Below are positions 54,969 through 64,000 of a DNA stretch of 64,000 bases, in pieces. Under the pieces are notes generated by a model. The model saw only the letters and a program-made list of their open reading frames with translations. It did no database searches and was not told where the DNA came from. This stretch comes from Prosthecobacter debontii. Lineage in GTDB: Bacteria > Verrucomicrobiota > Verrucomicrobiia > Verrucomicrobiales > Verrucomicrobiaceae. The position numbers and the translations under genes were made by a program. Location: contig CAMAQH010000015.1 of NCBI GenBank assembly GCA_945860295.1, forward strand, positions 1 through 64,000. The letters are read 5' to 3'. Numbering within the stretch: position 1 is the stretch's first letter; each line of letters opens with the position of its first letter.

Positions 54969-56156
54969 TCAAGCTAGCCACTCGCCAATCGCCGCGATGA
55001 CTTCGTTTCGCTGCGCCTCATTGAGTTCGCCATAGATCGGGATGCTTAGCACCTCGCCGGCGACCCGGTGCGAAACATCGCAACCAGAGCGTGAGCTTTC
55101 AGGCAGATTTTCAAAGCACTTCTGCTGATCGAGCGTGACCGGATAATAAATATCACAGCCGATTTTTTTAGCCACCAGATGGTCGCGCAACGAATCGCGC
55201 TGACCGCCAAGAACACGCAGCGTGAACTGATTCCAGATGTGCGTGTTATGGGCATAACCAACAGGTAGAACAATCTTAGCTACCTGCGCCGCCAGCCAGA
55301 CATCCTGCGTGCTCACGCATTTGCAGTGCGCCGGGTCCGCTTGCACAACACCGTAAAGTTTGGACAATTCGGCGGTGTAATGAGCTGCGTTGCGTTGCCG
55401 CTCAGCGGTGAATTGCGAATAGCGCTTCACCTTCACGCTCAGCAGCGCGCATTGCAGTGTGTCCATGCGGAAATTACCACCGACGAAATGATGGTAGTAC
55501 TTCGGCTTCGAACCATGATTGCGCAGCACTTTGGCAAACTCAGCAAGCGTGTCATCATTCGTCACCAACATGCCGCCATCACCAAAGCCACCGAGATTCT
55601 TGCTGGGAAAGAAACTGTAGATGCCAAAGTCACCCATCGTGCCGCTATCACGCCCCTTGTACTTTGCGCCAATGGACTGCGCCGCGTCTTCTACCACTTT
55701 GAGTCCGCGCTCTTTGGCCAGCGCCAAAAGCGGGTCCATGTCAGCGCACTGACCGAAGAGATGCACTGGAATCATCGCCTTGGTTTTCGCGGTGATCTTT
55801 TTGCGCGCATCATTCACATCCATATTGAAGCAGATCGGGCAGATGTCAGTGAACACCGGCACCGCACCGAGACGCGAAACCGCACCTGCGGTGGCGAAGA
55901 AAGTGAAGGCAGGACAAAGCACCTCATCCCCCGGCTGGATGTCGAGAGCCATGAGCGCGAGCAACAGTGCATCGGTTCCAGATGAAACGGAAAGCGCGTG
56001 CTTCACACCGACCATGGCGGCGATCTCTGCCTCAAACGTTTCCATCTCAGGCCCCATGATGAAGCGTCCGTGCCTCAGCACTTGATTGAAGGCCGACTGG
56101 AGTTCGGATTCGAGCGAATGGTTCTGGGCGTTGACGTCGAGAAGTGGGACTGGCAT
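54969..56156 (-). CDS. DegT/DnrJ/EryC1-family sugar aminotransferase
   Basis: This 395-residue PLP enzyme reads MPVPLLDVNAQNHSLESEL, FIMGPEMETFEAEIAA, SSGTDALLLALMAL, DAAQSIGAKYKG and FFPSKNLGGFGDGGML (PLP-binding Lys near 185), with IPIYGELNEAQR near the C-terminus. The family transfers amino groups to nucleotide-linked keto-sugars for surface polysaccharides. No sugar-nucleotide dehydratase is nearby. Its 3' end nearly touches that of the hydrolase gene on the plus strand. Confidence 0.93.
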   Translation of the reverse strand: MPVPLLDVNAQNHSLESELQSAFNQVLRHGRFIMGPEMETFEAEIAAMVGVKHALSVSSGTDALLLALMALDIQPGDEVLCPAFTFFATAGAVSRLGAVPVFTDICPICFNMDVNDARKKITAKTKAMIPVHLFGQCADMDPLLALAKERGLKVVEDAAQSIGAKYKGRDSGTMGDFGIYSFFPSKNLGGFGDGGMLVTNDDTLAEFAKVLRNHGSKPKYYHHFVGGNFRMDTLQCALLSVKVKRYSQFTAERQRNAAHYTAELSKLYGVVQADPAHCKCVSTQDVWLAAQVAKIVLPVGYAHNTHIWNQFTLRVLGGQRDSLRDHLVAKKIGCDIYYPVTLDQQKCFENLPESSRSGCDVSHRVAGEVLSIPIYGELNEAQRNEVIAAIGEWLA

Positions 56157-56340
56157 GGGCGTTGAGATTCAAGCGTGCAGCCGCGTGGTCAAGCAGCAAG
56201 CGTGACGAAAGCCGTTTCAACACGGACAAGCCCCAGTGGGTGAATGGCAAAAATGATGCACCGACTCAGCCTTGATTGGCACCGAATGGAGACATGAATC
56301 CGTTCTTGGCACCTATCTACGCGTGCGGTTTTGACCTCGA

Positions 56341-58092
56341 TCACATCCGCTCGGTGGTATGGATGCCGAGCAGGCCGAGGCCTGTCTTCAGAACGCGGCT
56401 GGTGGCTTCACAGAGGGTGATGCGGGTGTTGCGGACGATGCCTTCGCTGCGCAGCACGTTGCAGGCTTCGTAGAAGCTGTGGTAGGTGTTGGCGAGTTCG
56501 TAAAGATAGTTAGCCAGTAGGTTCGGACGATGGTCGTCGAGGACATCGTGCGCATTCTCGGCGAACTGGGCCAGCTTCATGGCGAGGGCGCGCTCGGCTG
56601 GCTCAGTGAACTCTAAAGCTGACGTGAGCTCGACGGTGCCTTCTAGTTTTCTAAAAATAGAGCGCGTGCGCACATAGGCGTTGAGCAAGTAGGGCGCGGT
56701 GTTGCCTTGCAGGCTCAGCATCTTGTCCCAACTGAACTTGTAGTCGGTCAGGCGGTTCTGGCTGAGTTCGGCATACTTCACGGAACCGCCGCCGATGATG
56801 CGGGCGATCTCGTCTTTCTCGGTGTCGCTGAGGCCTTGCTCTTTTTCATCGGCTGCTGCACGGGCGCGCTCGATGGCTTCGTCGATGACTTCGAGAAGGC
56901 CGACGGTTTCACCGCTGCGGGTTTTGAACATTTTACCGTCCGCCCCGAGAATGCTGCCGAAGGCGATGTGGATCATCTCAGTCGTGGCTCCACGACGTTT
57001 GGCAGCGGCAAAGACTTGGCGGAAGTGCAACTGCTGGGGTGCACCAACGACATACCAGATTTCATCCGCGCTCCATTCCTTCGCGCGGTAATCGATGGTG
57101 GCGAGGTCGGTGGTGGCGTAAAGGAAACCTCCGTCCGTCTTACGGATGATGCACGGTGCGGCCTTCCATTCGTCTTTGTCGCTGATGAGAAAGGGATCGT
57201 TCTCGGGCTTCATGCTGCCATCACTGAAGACGGCAGTCGCACCTTCACTGACTGTGGCGATGCCTTTATCCAACATGTCAGCCACAAGCGGAGCCAAGGC
57301 GTCATTGTAAAAACTCTCGCCAAGGTAGTGATCAAACTTCACATCCAGTGCGCCATAGACTTTGGCGAGCTGTTCAAGTGTCAGACGCACGCACTCATTC
57401 CAGATGGCGAGGTTTTCGGCATCGCCCTGCTGGAGTTTAACCAACTCCGTTTTGCAGCTTGTGAGAACAGACTCATCAGCTTTGGTGGTGGCGTTGACGG
57501 CCTTATAGACGGTCACCAGTTCGTGAATCGGATCCAGTTTCAGCTTCTCTTGATCGAGCTGCGTCTTCCAGCCATAAATGATCATGCCGAACTGCGTGCC
57601 CCAGTCGCCGACGTGATTGTCGGTGATGACGGTATGCCCGATGAACCGGGCCACACGTGCCAAGCTGTCGCCGATGAACGTGCTGCGGATGTGGCCCACA
57701 TGCATGGGCTTGGCGATGTTGGGCGCGGAGAAATCAAGGACGATGCGCTTCGGCTTCGCCACCAGTGGCACGCCGGCATGGTCATCTTTGACAATGACGG
57801 ATAGCCGCTGAATCAGCGCTGCTGGACTGAGCGTGAAATTAAGGAATCCAGGGCCGTCGATGCTGATCTTCTCGCACTGGTCAGTGACCTCCAGCTTATC
57901 CACGATCTGCTGAGCCAGCGCGCGCGGGTTCTGCTTGAGCTGCTTACTCAGGATCATCGCCGCATTGCTCTGATAGTCGCCAAATCGCGTGTCTGAGGCG
58001 ATGCCTACAGTCGGGGTGAAGCCTTCCGGCAAAGCAATGCCAGCGGCGGTAAAAGCAGCCTGGAGACGATCAGTGAGAACAGCGCGGAACAT
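56341..58092 (-). CDS. argS: Arginyl-tRNA synthetase
   Basis: This enzyme has 583 residues from ATG 58092, which gives the expected N-terminus; the frame is open 40 codons further up without a good start. FSAPNIAKPMHVGHIRST holds the class-I HIGH-type motif near residue 131, GDWGTQFGM follows, and DYKFSWDKMLSLQGNTAPYLLNAYVR with LANYLYELANTYHSFYEACNVL is the ArgRS-specific C-terminal domain. It charges tRNA-Arg in the cytoplasm. Essential gene. Confidence 0.97.
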   Translation of the reverse strand: MFRAVLTDRLQAAFTAAGIALPEGFTPTVGIASDTRFGDYQSNAAMILSKQLKQNPRALAQQIVDKLEVTDQCEKISIDGPGFLNFTLSPAALIQRLSVIVKDDHAGVPLVAKPKRIVLDFSAPNIAKPMHVGHIRSTFIGDSLARVARFIGHTVITDNHVGDWGTQFGMIIYGWKTQLDQEKLKLDPIHELVTVYKAVNATTKADESVLTSCKTELVKLQQGDAENLAIWNECVRLTLEQLAKVYGALDVKFDHYLGESFYNDALAPLVADMLDKGIATVSEGATAVFSDGSMKPENDPFLISDKDEWKAAPCIIRKTDGGFLYATTDLATIDYRAKEWSADEIWYVVGAPQQLHFRQVFAAAKRRGATTEMIHIAFGSILGADGKMFKTRSGETVGLLEVIDEAIERARAAADEKEQGLSDTEKDEIARIIGGGSVKYAELSQNRLTDYKFSWDKMLSLQGNTAPYLLNAYVRTRSIFRKLEGTVELTSALEFTEPAERALAMKLAQFAENAHDVLDDHRPNLLANYLYELANTYHSFYEACNVLRSEGIVRNTRITLCEATSRVLKTGLGLLGIHTTERM

Positions 58093-58150
58093 GGGGCGGC
58101 GAAGATAGCGACGATTGGGAATTGTCGAATCTCCTTTTGATCTCCCAGAA

Positions 58151-59413
58151 TCAGATCTCCGCTCCCGGCTCAGCCTCAGCTTTGAAGGTGCCTCTGCCGA
58201 CGAGTCGCTCAAAGATCGGGCTGGCCATGAGCGTGGTGATCACAGCCATGATGGCAAGCATGGCAAAGATTTCAGCGGAGATGATGCCTTTCTGGAGGCC
58301 TATATTGATGATGATCAGCTCCATGAGTCCGCGTGCGTTCATCAGCACGCCGATGCCCATGGATTCACGATTGGAGATGCCCGAGGCGCGCGCCGCAGCC
58401 CAGCAGGCCACACCTTTTCCAAGGATGGCAGCGACCAAAACACCACCGCAGAGCAACCACAGATAGCCTGTATTCAAAAGACCGAGTCTGGTATTCAGAC
58501 CTGAGTAGGTGAAGAAGAGCGGCAGAATGAGAGCGACGGCGAGAGGCTGGGTGCGCTCGATGATCGTGCGATTCACAATGCCGCGAGGCATAGCTGAACC
58601 CATGATGAAGGCTCCAAATACGGCGTGGAGTTCGATGTAATCAGTCCACCATGAACCGAGACACATGAGAGAAAGAAAGAAGGCGTACTCGCCATCACTG
58701 ACTTTGCCGCGTACTTCGATCCCTGCTGCATAGCGCGTGAGGATTGGGCGGATGATGAGGTGCGCGAGAAGCACATAGCCGATGCCGCCACCGATGCTGA
58801 GAACGGCGTGAGACATGTCGCCATTAAAGCTTGCCAGAACGAGAGCGAGCATGCCCCAGGCTGCGGCGTCATCAATGGCCCCAGCTCCAATCGCGACCGT
58901 GCCCATGGTGGTTCCCGCCAGACCTTTGAAGTGGATGATGCGAGCCAACATGGGAAAGGCGGTGATGCACATGGAAGCACCCATGAAGATCATGGCATTG
59001 CTCATCGAAGTCTTTTCAGGGAAGAGCTTCGTGTGATTGTAAAAGAACCAGCCAAGGAGTGCGCCCAGCACGAACGGAACCGCCATGCCGGCAAAGGAAA
59101 CTGCCACGGAACTGCCGAAGCGTTTCCTCACGATGTCCATGCGAAACTCAAGACCGACGACGAACATGTAAAGAGCCAAACCGAGTTGAGAGACCGGAAA
59201 CAGGACCTTCATGGCATCTGGCGGAAACAAGGCCTTCGAAATGTCCGGAGCGAATAGGCCCAGCAATGAAGGCCCCATGCAAACTCCCGCGATCATTTCT
59301 GCTACGACTTGTGGCTGGCCAAATCGAGCGGCGATGATACCCACAACACGACAGACCATGAGAATGAGGGCGAGCTGTAGAAAGAACTGAATGGCGAGTT
59401 GGAGATTAGTCAT
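58151..59413 (-). CDS. Cation/proton antiporter (CPA2, Kef/NapA-like)
   Basis: This 420-residue protein has a dozen hydrophobic segments. The CPA2 signatures include GQPQVVAEMIAGVCMGPSLLG near the N-terminus and GAIDDAAAWGMLALVLA mid-protein, with an Asp pair in the ion-binding position, and GVLMNARGLMELIIINIG near the end. No cytoplasmic RCK (TrkA-N) domain follows, unlike full-length KefB/C, so it is a short transporter of the NapA/Na-H antiporter type or lacks its regulator. It would exchange Na or K for protons at the inner membrane. It ends 58 bases before argS. Confidence 0.9.
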   Translation of the reverse strand: MTNLQLAIQFFLQLALILMVCRVVGIIAARFGQPQVVAEMIAGVCMGPSLLGLFAPDISKALFPPDAMKVLFPVSQLGLALYMFVVGLEFRMDIVRKRFGSSVAVSFAGMAVPFVLGALLGWFFYNHTKLFPEKTSMSNAMIFMGASMCITAFPMLARIIHFKGLAGTTMGTVAIGAGAIDDAAAWGMLALVLASFNGDMSHAVLSIGGGIGYVLLAHLIIRPILTRYAAGIEVRGKVSDGEYAFFLSLMCLGSWWTDYIELHAVFGAFIMGSAMPRGIVNRTIIERTQPLAVALILPLFFTYSGLNTRLGLLNTGYLWLLCGGVLVAAILGKGVACWAAARASGISNRESMGIGVLMNARGLMELIIINIGLQKGIISAEIFAMLAIMAVITTLMASPIFERLVGRGTFKAEAEPGAEI

Positions 59414-59426
59414 GAGAAGTTTGGTT

Positions 59427-60289
59427 TCAGTAATTCAGAGTTAGCATCAGGTAAGCAAAGTCAGCGGCATCGCCAGCGCCAGTGTCATTGAGATAGCCTC
59501 CGGCAAAGAAGTGGCTGTAGCCCACGAGCATGTCGAGGTGCTGGTTAACTTAGCATTCACTGTGAAGTCAGTTTCAGCACCCACGTAGTTGTTAGCGTTT
59601 GGGCTAATTTTTCGGACCTTCGTGGTGCCATCAGCGCGATACGAATCAATGTGCGTGTCATCGAGCCAGAAGCCGTGCAGGTAAAGTCCTGTCCCAACAC
59701 TTGGCCCGCCTTACCTGCGAGTTCGGACGTGTAGTCCCAGCCGGCCAGCTTGAGCGGATCACCCTTCATGCGTGTGCCGAACGTGATGCAGTCAGTGCCA
59801 CCGAGGAGTGATTGCTCATGCAGATGAAAAGCGTACAGGTCTGTCGTCTGCACCGGAATGAACGTGCTGCTGAAGTAGAGGCTGCTGACGACCCTGTTTT
59901 AGAGATAAATGCTCTGGATTGCCGAACTCAAGTGAGGCGAGGCGTAGATCATTGGCATCATCACCCTCTGCGCCATGCAGCAAAGCAATGTCTGCGCGGT
60001 CAGAGAAGGACTCGCTAACATCCTGGCCCTGCAACGTAACATGCAGCCATGAGACAGGTTGCCACTCAATGCCGAGACGAATGCGATGCAGTAGCCAACT
60101 GTCATCCGTCACCCAGTTCGCCCCATCATTGATGTCGAAGACATTGTTCCGATACTCGCCACGCACGCAGGCTTGGAAGGTGAACTGCAGCGAATGAGGA
60201 TTCGGCAACTCCACCACAGGCGCAGGCACAACTCTAGCCCAAAGGCTCACAGAGAATAAGAGAAGCGATACAAAAGACAGGTGACGCAT
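59427..60289 (-). pseudogene. Frameshifted alginate-export-type outer-membrane porin
   Basis: The protein can be read only by changing frame. The first 118 or so codons (signal peptide MRHLSFVSLLLFSVSLWA, then FQACVRGEYRNNVFDINDG, WLLHRIRLGIEWQPVSWLHV and LRLASLEFGNPEHLSLKQGRQ) are in one frame. TDLYAFHLHEQSLLGG and SELAGKAGQ are in a second, and LYLHGFWLDDTHIDSYRADG and ISPNANNYVGAETDFTVNAKL in another. LDMLVGYSHFFAGGYLNDTG and ADFAYLMLTLNY, ending at 59427, close it. These blocks match the alginate-export (AlgE-like, PF13372) porin family of the outer membrane, including the final aromatic residue. Frame breaks near 59830-59870, 59690 and 59540 inactivate it. Confidence 0.8.
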
Positions 60290-60321
60290 AAAAAGATCAC
60301 CACACTTTCACGATCACGGGT

Positions 60322-60359
60322 TAAAAAAAATAGACTCTCGCGATGGCGGTCATCGCGAG
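60322..60359 (-). terminator. Rho-independent terminator downstream of DUF1501 gene
   Basis: CTCGCGATG (60337-60345) and CATCGCGAG (60351-60359) form a perfect 9-bp stem with a 5-base loop. On the minus strand the stem is followed by AGTCTATTTTTTTT. It lies about 140 bases after the DUF1501 stop codon. A weaker hairpin (CCGGCT/AGCCGG, 60464-60477) lies closer to the gene. Confidence 0.8.
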
Positions 60360-60499
60360 CGAGCATAAGAGCAGACTTTCGGAACACCGCATTTAAGCGG
60401 TTTTTTGAAGGCCAGACGCATGACTCGTTCTACCACGCTTGGCGCGGCTCCAAATTCAAAGATCCGGCTGAAGCCGGTGCTCCGAACTCAGAGGTTCCA

Positions 60500-61789
60500 T
60501 CACGCAAAGACTTCAGGGATCACAACGCCTTTGTCACCGACGGTGAAGGGACGATTGCTGGGGGACATGACGACTTCATCGACGGGAAGACCAAGACTCC
60601 AACCGATGGTGCTGAGGAAGTCCTGAACAATGACCTGCTTGTCAGCTACGGCCATACCTTCCTTGTCGCTTGAGCCGTAGATGAAGCCACCTTTGACACC
60701 GCCACCTGCGAGCAGAGTCGAGAACACTTTCGGGTGATGGTCGCGTCCGCCATTGCCGTTGATTTTGGGGCCGCGTCCGAATTCGGAGCAAAGAACGACG
60801 AGTGTGGTTTCGAGCAGACCACGTTCACTTAGGTCTTCAAGCAGAGCAGCCAAGGCCACGTCTAGCTCAGCACCTTTCTCTTCCATCGCTTCTTCGATAT
60901 TGTTGTGCATGTCCCAGCCTCCGCCGGCGACTTCAATGTAGCGGATGCCTTTTTCAACAAGGCGACGAGCGAGAAGGAACCCCTGCCCCAGTTTATTCCG
61001 ACCGTACTTATCGCGCAGCGCATCCGGTTCTTCGCCGAGTTGGAAGGCTTCTAGATCCGTGCTGGACATGATGCTGACGGTCTTATCGTAGAACTGCGTG
61101 TAGCTTTGCACACTAGCGGTCTTAAAGCGCTCGCGGAAACCCGCATCAAGCTTGTTGAGCATCGCTAAACGTTTGTCGAGCACATCGGCGCTGGCTTCAC
61201 TCTTGGAGTATTGCAGGCCGACATCTGGATCAAGAATAGGTAGCGGCGCGAAGCTGGAGGGAAAGAAGCCATTGCCGTTCTGCGGCTGACGGTTCACGCA
61301 GACATTGGAAGGCAATGTCTTGTGGCTAGGGCCTTTAAAATGCTGTGCCCAGGCTCCGATGTTCGGATGCTTGATGGTGCCACGCTGCTCGTAGCCACTG
61401 CGGATCAAATATTGCCCGCTGGCATGCACGCCGGTCTTCGAGGTCATGCTGCGAATGATGCTGATCTTGTCAGCCTGCTTCGCCAAATTTTCCATCGTGC
61501 CACCAAGCTGGAAATCAGCCTTGGTCTTGATCGGAGCCTTGGGCCCCTGGGTAGGTCCATCCTTCGGATCAAGTGTGTCGATGTGCGACATACCACCAAC
61601 CATTTGGAGGAAGATAACGTTCTTTGCCTTCCCGAAACCAGGCCCACTGGTGGGAGTAGCCAGAGCACTTTCTGCAGCTAACACGTTGCGTGTAGTGCCA
61701 TGCAGTACAGTCACACCGAGCGCCGTTTTAGCCCAGCTTTCACAAAAGGCACGGCGAGTGATCGAATCGAGTTTGTTTTGGAAGTTCAT
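60500..61789 (-). CDS. DUF1501 protein, probably Tat-exported
   Basis: This protein has 429 residues from ATG 61789. The N-terminus holds SITRRAFCESWAKTALG, a twin-arginine signal. Family blocks follow: NVIFLQMVGGMSHIDTLDPK, GTIKHPNIGAWAQHF, AGGGWDMHNNIEEAMEEKG, TLVVLCSEFGRGPKINGNGGRDHHP and GGGVKGGFIYGSSDKEG. The His/Asp-rich blocks suggest a metal site. DUF1501 (PF07394) is of unknown function and almost always sits next to a DUF1549/1553 gene, as here (22-base gap). Confidence 0.93.
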   Translation of the reverse strand: MNFQNKLDSITRRAFCESWAKTALGVTVLHGTTRNVLAAESALATPTSGPGFGKAKNVIFLQMVGGMSHIDTLDPKDGPTQGPKAPIKTKADFQLGGTMENLAKQADKISIIRSMTSKTGVHASGQYLIRSGYEQRGTIKHPNIGAWAQHFKGPSHKTLPSNVCVNRQPQNGNGFFPSSFAPLPILDPDVGLQYSKSEASADVLDKRLAMLNKLDAGFRERFKTASVQSYTQFYDKTVSIMSSTDLEAFQLGEEPDALRDKYGRNKLGQGFLLARRLVEKGIRYIEVAGGGWDMHNNIEEAMEEKGAELDVALAALLEDLSERGLLETTLVVLCSEFGRGPKINGNGGRDHHPKVFSTLLAGGGVKGGFIYGSSDKEGMAVADKQVIVQDFLSTIGWSLGLPVDEVVMSPSNRPFTVGDKGVVIPEVFA

Positions 61790-61811
61790 GACCATGAATG
61801 ATTGAAGGTGA

Positions 61812-63920
61812 TTATTCCACGAAGACGAATTCACGCGTGTTAAAGAGCACCCATGTCAGATCGCGGATGCTGAGGCCATTGCTAAGGCCAGCCACCGCAT
61901 CGGCTACTTCAGCCGACTTCGGTTTACGGCTGAAGAAGCTGAGATAAAGACTTTCCACCTGCTGCTCGGGAGTCTTCTGAGCGGTAGCGGTCTGGACGGC
62001 CAGCGAGTCGCTTTGGCCGATGACTTTTTGCGCTTCTCCGTTCATGAGCATAAGCACCTGCGGGATGCTGCCCTCATCACTGCTGCTGTCAGCGATCTGG
62101 CGATCGCTCTGGCCGAACATGCGAAGGAAATGTTGGTCTTTTTCAGGCTGCGGCAGCTCAGAAGCGCGGGCAAGCACGAGTCCGTCGCGCACTGGCGGGG
62201 CAATCGTGAGATCCTCTTCATCACCACCTGTTGATGCGGCCATCTTACGCTTCTTCTTTGCGTTGTTTTTCGGGTTGCCATTGTTGCCGCCATACTGACG
62301 CATACCAGTGATCGCATTCTCGATCTGAGTCTTGATGGTGCCGGGCGATGAATCCTTACCAAAGTCGATGTTCATGACCTTGGAGTATTGAGCGCCGCGC
62401 TGGGCTTTGAATTTGTCCACGCCAGCTCCTACGACGAGCGTAGCGCAGGAGTCCCATGCCTGCTCGGCACTCATACGACGAAGAACCGGACCAGGGAAAA
62501 GGTAGGCCGCGTTGTCACCGAGTTCATGACTGGTGGCCTCACGCTGATAGGCTTGCGTGTTGTAAAGCAGACGCATGAACTGCTTCATGTCGAACTTCAC
62601 ACGCACCATTTCGGCAGCGAGGTGCTGGAGCAGAGGCGGATTCACGCTGGAACTCGGATCGTCGAGATCAGTGACTGGCTCGCGGACGCCCAATCCGAAT
62701 GCACGCTTCCAAAGGCGATTCGCGATGGTCATGGCAAAGCGCGGATTTTCTGGCGAGGTCATCCACTTAGCGAACTGTTCACGCAGATCTTCTTCGTTCT
62801 TGGTCTGCACACCCGCGTAGGCTTTCTTCGACTTATCGTCACTCCAAGTCACGAGTTTTGGCTTCACTTCATCACCAGGTTTGCCGTCCTTGTATTTGTA
62901 ATCGTCTGGCAGTTTCAAATCGTTGCTTTCGCTATCCTCGATAGCCATCGCGTTGATACGAAGCACATTTTTTGCCTGCTGCTGCATGCGCTTGTCATCC
63001 AGGGAGGCCAGAACCTGACGCATGTTCTGCATCCCATAGTTTTTCGAGCCGCGCACGCCGTATGTCTCTGTCGCTCCGAAGAAAGAGGCCATCTCGTAGA
63101 ACTGCCGTTGTGTCCAGTCCGCGAACGGATGGTCGTGGCACTGCGCACAGGAAACGTTCGCGCCCAAGAAGGTGCTGAGCGTGAGGCTGAGATTGTCGAG
63201 CCTCATGCCAGCGTCACGCAGCAGATAACCGGTGGCACCGTTTTCCAACAACTTTCCGTCCGCTGTCATCATGGTGTACACCATCTTGTTCCACGGGATG
63301 TTGTCGGATATTTGGCTCTTCAGCCAATCTTGATAGGTGTAGAAGCGGGCTTTGTTTGCCAGATCGGCCACGCGCATCATGTCAGCGAGGTAATTGAAAA
63401 GGTTGCTGCGATAGCCGTCGGAGTTCAGCAGTTTGTCGATCACCTTCGAGCGCTTCGAGACACTGGTGTCACTGATAAATTCAAGTGCTTCCTCCCGTGT
63501 CGGGATACGGCCCGAAATGTCGAGGTAAACACGGCGCACGAACTGCTCGTCCGAGGCAAGCGGATTGGGCTTCTGCCCCGCCTTATTCAGACCACCATCG
63601 ACCAGCATGTCGATGCGTGCTGCTGCCTGCGCGAGATTTGGGTCAGCCGGAATGCCGAGACCTTCGGGCTTCAGCGTCCTCGCGGCCTCTTGGTCGGCAG
63701 GAGAAAGCTTATCCAAAGGCAGACGATAAACATAACCATTGCGAATTTGCAGGAAAACATGGCCCGCCTCAATACCACGGAATGTTGCCTCCAGCTTGCG
63801 GCCTTGAGTATCGATCCAAGTACGATAGACAGCGCTGGTGTTTGTCGTGTCGCCCGATTCAGCAAAGAGGCTGAAGGCAAACAAAGCACAGACTAATGTG
63901 AGTAAGAGGCGCATTTTCAT
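61812..63920 (-). CDS. DUF1549/DUF1553 exported cytochrome-like protein with SHD1-like N-domain
   Basis: This 702-residue protein has signal peptide MKMRLLLTLVCALFAFSLFA. Residues about 30-85 (YRTWIDTQGRKLEATFRGIE and YRLPLDKLSPADQEAA) look like an SHD1 (SLA1 homology) domain. The DUF1549 part follows (FVRRVYLDISGRIPTREEAL, DEQ, the single heme motif CAQCH at 258-262 within SCAQCHDHPFADW), then DUF1553 (RFAMTIANRLWKRAFGLGVREP, LLYNTQAYQREAT, RRMSAEQAWDSCATLV). A Lys-rich loop (NAKKKRKM) lies between. It is the first gene of a two-gene operon with DUF1501 and a terminator. Role unknown; probable periplasmic electron transfer. Confidence 0.93.
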   Translation of the reverse strand: MKMRLLLTLVCALFAFSLFAESGDTTNTSAVYRTWIDTQGRKLEATFRGIEAGHVFLQIRNGYVYRLPLDKLSPADQEAARTLKPEGLGIPADPNLAQAAARIDMLVDGGLNKAGQKPNPLASDEQFVRRVYLDISGRIPTREEALEFISDTSVSKRSKVIDKLLNSDGYRSNLFNYLADMMRVADLANKARFYTYQDWLKSQISDNIPWNKMVYTMMTADGKLLENGATGYLLRDAGMRLDNLSLTLSTFLGANVSCAQCHDHPFADWTQRQFYEMASFFGATETYGVRGSKNYGMQNMRQVLASLDDKRMQQQAKNVLRINAMAIEDSESNDLKLPDDYKYKDGKPGDEVKPKLVTWSDDKSKKAYAGVQTKNEEDLREQFAKWMTSPENPRFAMTIANRLWKRAFGLGVREPVTDLDDPSSSVNPPLLQHLAAEMVRVKFDMKQFMRLLYNTQAYQREATSHELGDNAAYLFPGPVLRRMSAEQAWDSCATLVVGAGVDKFKAQRGAQYSKVMNIDFGKDSSPGTIKTQIENAITGMRQYGGNNGNPKNNAKKKRKMAASTGGDEEDLTIAPPVRDGLVLARASELPQPEKDQHFLRMFGQSDRQIADSSSDEGSIPQVLMLMNGEAQKVIGQSDSLAVQTATAQKTPEQQVESLYLSFFSRKPKSAEVADAVAGLSNGLSIRDLTWVLFNTREFVFVE

Positions 63921-64000
63921 TATGGAGTGTCCGGGTTCCCGGTGCTGCGGGCGATGAAACGAAAAGCTTACCAGGAAGTTGCAGTAAAATTGGCCGCTCT
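63921..64000. other. Upstream leader of the DUF1549/1553 operon
   Basis: These 80 bases are non-coding as far as can be seen and probably contain the promoter of the operon. No clear -35/-10 boxes were recognised. Confidence 0.3.

Noticed and set aside
62388-63896. Open frame of about 500 codons on the plus strand
   Set aside because: It is antisense to the DUF1549/1553 gene, with no recognisable protein features.

Overview
The window looks like a piece of a Verrucomicrobiota chromosome (a Prosthecobacter/Verrucomicrobium-like bacterium is my best guess; a planctomycete is the main alternative). The reasons are seven secreted Cys-type sulfatases, both kinds of heme-protein/partner modules typical of this superphylum (DUF1552+DUF1592-type and DUF1501+DUF1549/1553), an ECF sigma factor of the Rhodopirellula/Verrucomicrobium type, many huge secreted proteins with few homologues, and short dispersed repeats that have crept into coding sequence. 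No rRNA, tRNA, CRISPR array, IS element or phage gene was seen.

Layout. (a) 1-12056, minus strand: one tightly packed run that starts with an ECF sigma factor and its overlapping membrane anti-sigma partner. It continues with a YHYH protein, an alginate-lyase-family enzyme, a sialate-O-acetylesterase-like esterase, a GH2/alginate-lyase fusion and two sulfatases, the last cut by the window edge. It reads as a self-regulated operon for a sulfated, acetylated, uronate-containing polysaccharide. (b) 12279-12901: a decayed gene. (c) 12949-25190, minus strand: three consecutive giant secreted proteins (1186, 1102 and 1763 aa) of unknown function, the best candidate for an undescribed surface system. 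(d) 25460-33011, minus strand: five different sulfatases in a row. (e) 33143-36897, plus strand, divergent: a DUF1552 protein and a DUF1592-type diheme protein.

(f) 36927-50988: mostly minus-strand housekeeping and small metabolic genes: a B12-binding radical SAM protein, AvtA, a kelch protein, a zinc-ribbon membrane protein, a TIM-barrel isomerase, a gluconolactonase-like protein, a RelE-type toxin-antitoxin pair, an esterase, LepA, an Ig-domain protein, a VOC protein, a coiled-coil membrane protein and the PII protein GlnB with a clear terminator. (g) 51193-54965, plus strand: a secreted unknown, a UbiA-type prenyltransferase and a 3-dehydroquinate-synthase-like protein (an EboC/EboD pair), and a secreted hydrolase. 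(h) 54969-64000, minus strand: a DegT aminotransferase, ArgS, a cation/proton antiporter, a frameshifted alginate-export-type porin, and a DUF1501 + DUF1549/1553 pair with a terminator.

Taken together, the window combines enzymes to desulfate, deacetylate and cleave an acidic polysaccharide outside the cytoplasm, a trans-membrane sigma/anti-sigma switch that could sense it, and two sets of periplasmic heme proteins of unknown task. No SusC/SusD pair or dedicated sugar transporter is present, and the one recognisable porin gene is broken. Family names come from reading translated sequence by eye; no search was run.
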